From CAZSPL01 sp964608735 (lineage in GTDB: Bacteria > JAJVIF01 > JAPKYR01 > CAZSPL01): DNA of 23,644 nucleotides. Made by a program: the position numbers and the translations under genes. A model generated the notes under the pieces. The model was not told the DNA's origin, did no database searches, and was given only the letters and a program-made list of their open reading frames with translations. Shown one piece after another: positions 21,556 to 23,644 of the stretch (position 1 is its first letter; every line of letters begins with the position of its first letter). The stretch covers positions 1-23,644 of the forward strand of contig CAZSPL010000035.1 in the NCBI GenBank assembly GCA_964608735.1, written 5' to 3'.

Positions 21556-23644
21556 CTACGGCGGGGAGAGAGTGCCGCTCATACCGGAACTCTTGGGCTG
21601 GAGCGTGCCGGGCTCGGACGGCGTGAAGTCGAGCGTCTCGGCTTTCATTATGTAAATGCGCCCGGTGTTGGTGAGCATGAAAAGTTCGTTTTTATTGACG
21701 ATGCGGAGCCATCCGAGTTGCGTGCCGAGCCATGTGACGTCTTCCGGGATATGATTCCACCTGAGGTTGCCGTTGAGGTCGAACGAGTGGATGTTATACG
21801 CGTCAAACCCGCCCCCGACGCCGCATGACAGGAAAATGATCGGCGTGCCGTCGATTATCATATCGTGCACTTCGCCGGTGATGCTCCTCGTCCATTGTAT
21901 GTCAAGGCTCTGGTTATATTTGAACAGCGCCCCGCCGTTGTCGGCGATATAATAATTGCCGTCTAAATCAATACACACAGCCTGGGGAAGAGTATCGAAT
22001 CTCTTGGCGTACTTCTTCACCTCGCTCCCATCCTGGTTGAACAGTATCAGGGCCGGTTCGCCATCACGCGTGTTGGTGTGCGTCGCGAAAAGGATGCGCC
22101 CATCCTTGCCTATCCACGGGCCCATTTCGTAGCCGACGCCGTAGGGGTTGTCCACATCGACCGTCGTCATCGGGGCATATTGGTATTGCCATGCCACGCT
22201 CCCGTCGGAATTGAATTTGGTGATTCCCATCAGCGACGTGGTGAACGCGTTGTTGTGCATGTCGACGGCGAGTCCGCGCAGTATGCCGATGGTGCTGCCG
22301 TGGTAAAGGACATTGCCGCTCTTGTCGAGGCACCACAGCTCGCTGCCGCCGTCGCCCGCCTTGAAATAGAGGCGGGTGTCGTATACCCCGATCAATTTCC
22401 CGCCGCCCGTGCCCATCGCGTTGGGTATAGCGATGTTGCCTTGGTCGTGTTTATAGGTGAAATGATAAATATAATCCCGGTTGGCGACCCATATCCCGTC
22501 GCTGCCGAGGAACGGCCCGGCGAGGTTATCCTGGAGAGTGCGCGACCACAACACGTTGCCGTTATCCCCCACCTGCACAAGGGTGTCGCTGGGCGTGCCG
22601 TGAACCACAACATATATCTCCCCGTCAGGGCCTATCGCGGGCGACTGCATTGAATTTATATGCACGCCCCCGCCGCTGATGTAATAATCCTCGCTCGTTT
22701 GCACCGATCCCGGACCCCGAATCCCCGTCCGCGCGCTCCCGTACTTATCATGTTTCGGGCAAGGCCAGATGGGAATCTCCGGAAGCACTCGTGTGACGGA
22801 GCCGGACATCGCAGGGATATCGCTTAATTCCCCCCTTCCCAGCCTGAGTCGATATTCGTATTCTTCACCGGGCACCGCTTCGGTCAACTCAACCGCGACA
22901 TAATAAGTAATCGCCATCGCCATCCCGGGAATATCGGCGAATTTCACTTTCACCGGGTCGCCCGAAACCGTCTCCGAATGAAGCTCGGCGCCCCCCGCCC
23001 GCGCTATGACCAGCCGGAACTCGCTGTCCATCGGGTCGAACTGAACCCACCCGTCGTCGAGTTCATCGGAAGTAGGGGTGAAGCGATACCAGTCGGACAT
23101 GTCGTTGTCGCAAAGGACATCGTCAATGCTGTCGCGGAATTCGATTTCTCCCGCGCCTGTGTGCGATTCGTTGCCCTCGGCGTAGCATCCGGTGAATTCG
23201 AGCAGCAGCCCGATGAAATAGACGTGGTCGGTGTCGTAGGATGAATAATACGACACGCGCATTGTGTATGTTCCGCCGACCGAAGCGGCGACGCTTACGG
23301 GAATCAGGATCCTCTTGTTGTCGTCGGTGGTGGCCTGTTCGAAGAGGACGCCGCTTGAATCAGCGAGGCGCACCACGGTGCCGGGTCCGGTGCCGATGAA
23401 GTAAATGAGGCCGTCGGTATCCGCCCCGGCGGGGAGGGTGAAGGTGTAGAAATCGAACGGGTCTTCGGCGCATACGACATCGATAACATAGGAGCTGTTC
23501 TCTATCGTATCGGCATCGATGGCGGAGTTGTTGCCGTCATCGACGCATTCGGGCGGTTCCTCTTCGGTGATGTCGAACGGGGGCTCGCCCCCCTCACCCA
23601 ATCGGCGTTCGATGCCCGCGCCGGCCGACACCGAGGCGGCGCTC
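21556..23644 (-). CDS. PPC-domain and PQQ-type propeller protein, 5' end beyond the window
   Basis: The frame runs open to the right edge; the first GTG at 23631 is preceded in frame by Ser-Ala-Ala-Ser, so the true start and export signal probably lie outside. Numbering from that GTG: residues ~29-145 and ~149-265 are two pre-peptidase C-terminal (PPC)-like beta-sandwiches, each with a Cys pair and the pattern D-x-x-C...D-F/W-Y-x-F (AEDPFDFYTFTLP, DMSDWYRFTP). Residue ~289 begins a quinoprotein-like propeller with the typical entry WPCPKHDKYGSARTG, then SPAIGPDGEIYVVVHG, NGNVLWSRTL, DLDGNYYIADNGG and a final NTGRIYIMKAET. The family binds PQQ only when specific residues are present; none are evident, so a structural propeller is likelier. 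It is convergent with the GNAT-fusion gene. Confidence 0.8.
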   Translation of the reverse strand, partial: SAASVSAGAGIERRLGEGGEPPFDITEEEPPECVDDGNNSAIDADTIENSSYVIDVVCAEDPFDFYTFTLPAGADTDGLIYFIGTGPGTVVRLADSSGVLFEQATTDDNKRILIPVSVAASVGGTYTMRVSYYSSYDTDHVYFIGLLLEFTGCYAEGNESHTGAGEIEFRDSIDDVLCDNDMSDWYRFTPTSDELDDGWVQFDPMDSEFRLVIARAGGAELHSETVSGDPVKVKFADIPGMAMAITYYVAVELTEAVPGEEYEYRLRLGRGELSDIPAMSGSVTRVLPEIPIWPCPKHDKYGSARTGIRGPGSVQTSEDYYISGGGVHINSMQSPAIGPDGEIYVVVHGTPSDTLVQVGDNGNVLWSRTLQDNLAGPFLGSDGIWVANRDYIYHFTYKHDQGNIAIPNAMGTGGGKLIGVYDTRLYFKAGDGGSELWCLDKSGNVLYHGSTIGILRGLAVDMHNNAFTTSLMGITKFNSDGSVAWQYQYAPMTTVDVDNPYGVGYEMGPWIGKDGRILFATHTNTRDGEPALILFNQDGSEVKKYAKRFDTLPQAVCIDLDGNYYIADNGGALFKYNQSLDIQWTRSITGEVHDMIIDGTPIIFLSCGVGGGFDAYNIHSFDLNGNLRWNHIPEDVTWLGTQLGWLRIVNKNELFMLTNTGRIYIMKAETLDFTPSEPGTLQPKSSGMSGTLSPP

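Overview
The window looks like a chromosomal stretch from an uncultured, GC-rich, Gram-negative environmental bacterium. The Gram-negative reading rests on an OmpA/Pal-type peptidoglycan-binding protein and on at least five lipoproteins with type II signal peptides. Many proteins are large secreted beta-propeller or Ig-like repeat proteins of a kind common in deep-branching uncultured lineages. I cannot name the phylum from sequence alone. There are no rRNA, tRNA or CRISPR features that I can support.

Layout: (1) 31-430 is a decayed 3' fragment of an aldehyde dehydrogenase-like gene whose full-length paralogue is at 4569-5804. (2) 536-1387 is an OmpA-family protein behind a good sigma70-type promoter, followed by a 960-aa lipoprotein (1552-4434) carrying two IPT/TIG-like domains and a seven-repeat SBBP-type propeller. 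(3) 4569-6785 on the minus strand is a two-gene unit: a 4-TM protein with two c-haem motifs, then the divergent aldehyde dehydrogenase-like protein. (4) 6900-8993 is a CopB-class (CPH) P1B-type copper ATPase, divergent from the cytochrome. (5) 9051-9094 holds a tandem 19-bp repeat resembling an insertion-sequence end. It abuts a secreted-protein gene that has lost its first ~226 codons (9099-10820). (6) 10893-15791 is a run of three minus-strand lipoproteins: one with a cytochrome-c-like tail, one all-propeller protein and one ending in a TolB/PD40 propeller. (7) 15967-16722 is an isolated succinate dehydrogenase/fumarate reductase iron-sulfur subunit. (8) 16723-17278 has hairpins but no convincing gene, followed by a small lipoprotein (17279-17896, minus). 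(9) 18216-21326 is a 1036-aa fusion of a GNAT acetyltransferase to a long beta-rich region. It is flanked on both sides by GGGAC/GTCCC hairpins and by inverted copies of a GGTGCCACGCC repeat. (10) 21556 to the right edge is a PPC-plus-PQQ-type propeller protein that runs out of the window.

The unifying theme is the cell envelope. Four genes (1552-4434, the truncated 9099-10820, 10893-12122, 13764-15791) share one recognisable N-terminal secreted module that is joined each time to a different C-terminal module: IPT + SBBP propeller, beta-sandwich domains, mono-haem cytochrome c, or TolB propeller. I did not recognise this module as a named domain. It is the best candidate here for an undescribed system: a surface display scaffold with interchangeable effector ends. 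The redox and metal genes (copper exporter, membrane cytochrome, haem lipoprotein, orphan Fe-S subunit) suggest respiratory or copper chemistry at the envelope, but a functional link between them is inference.
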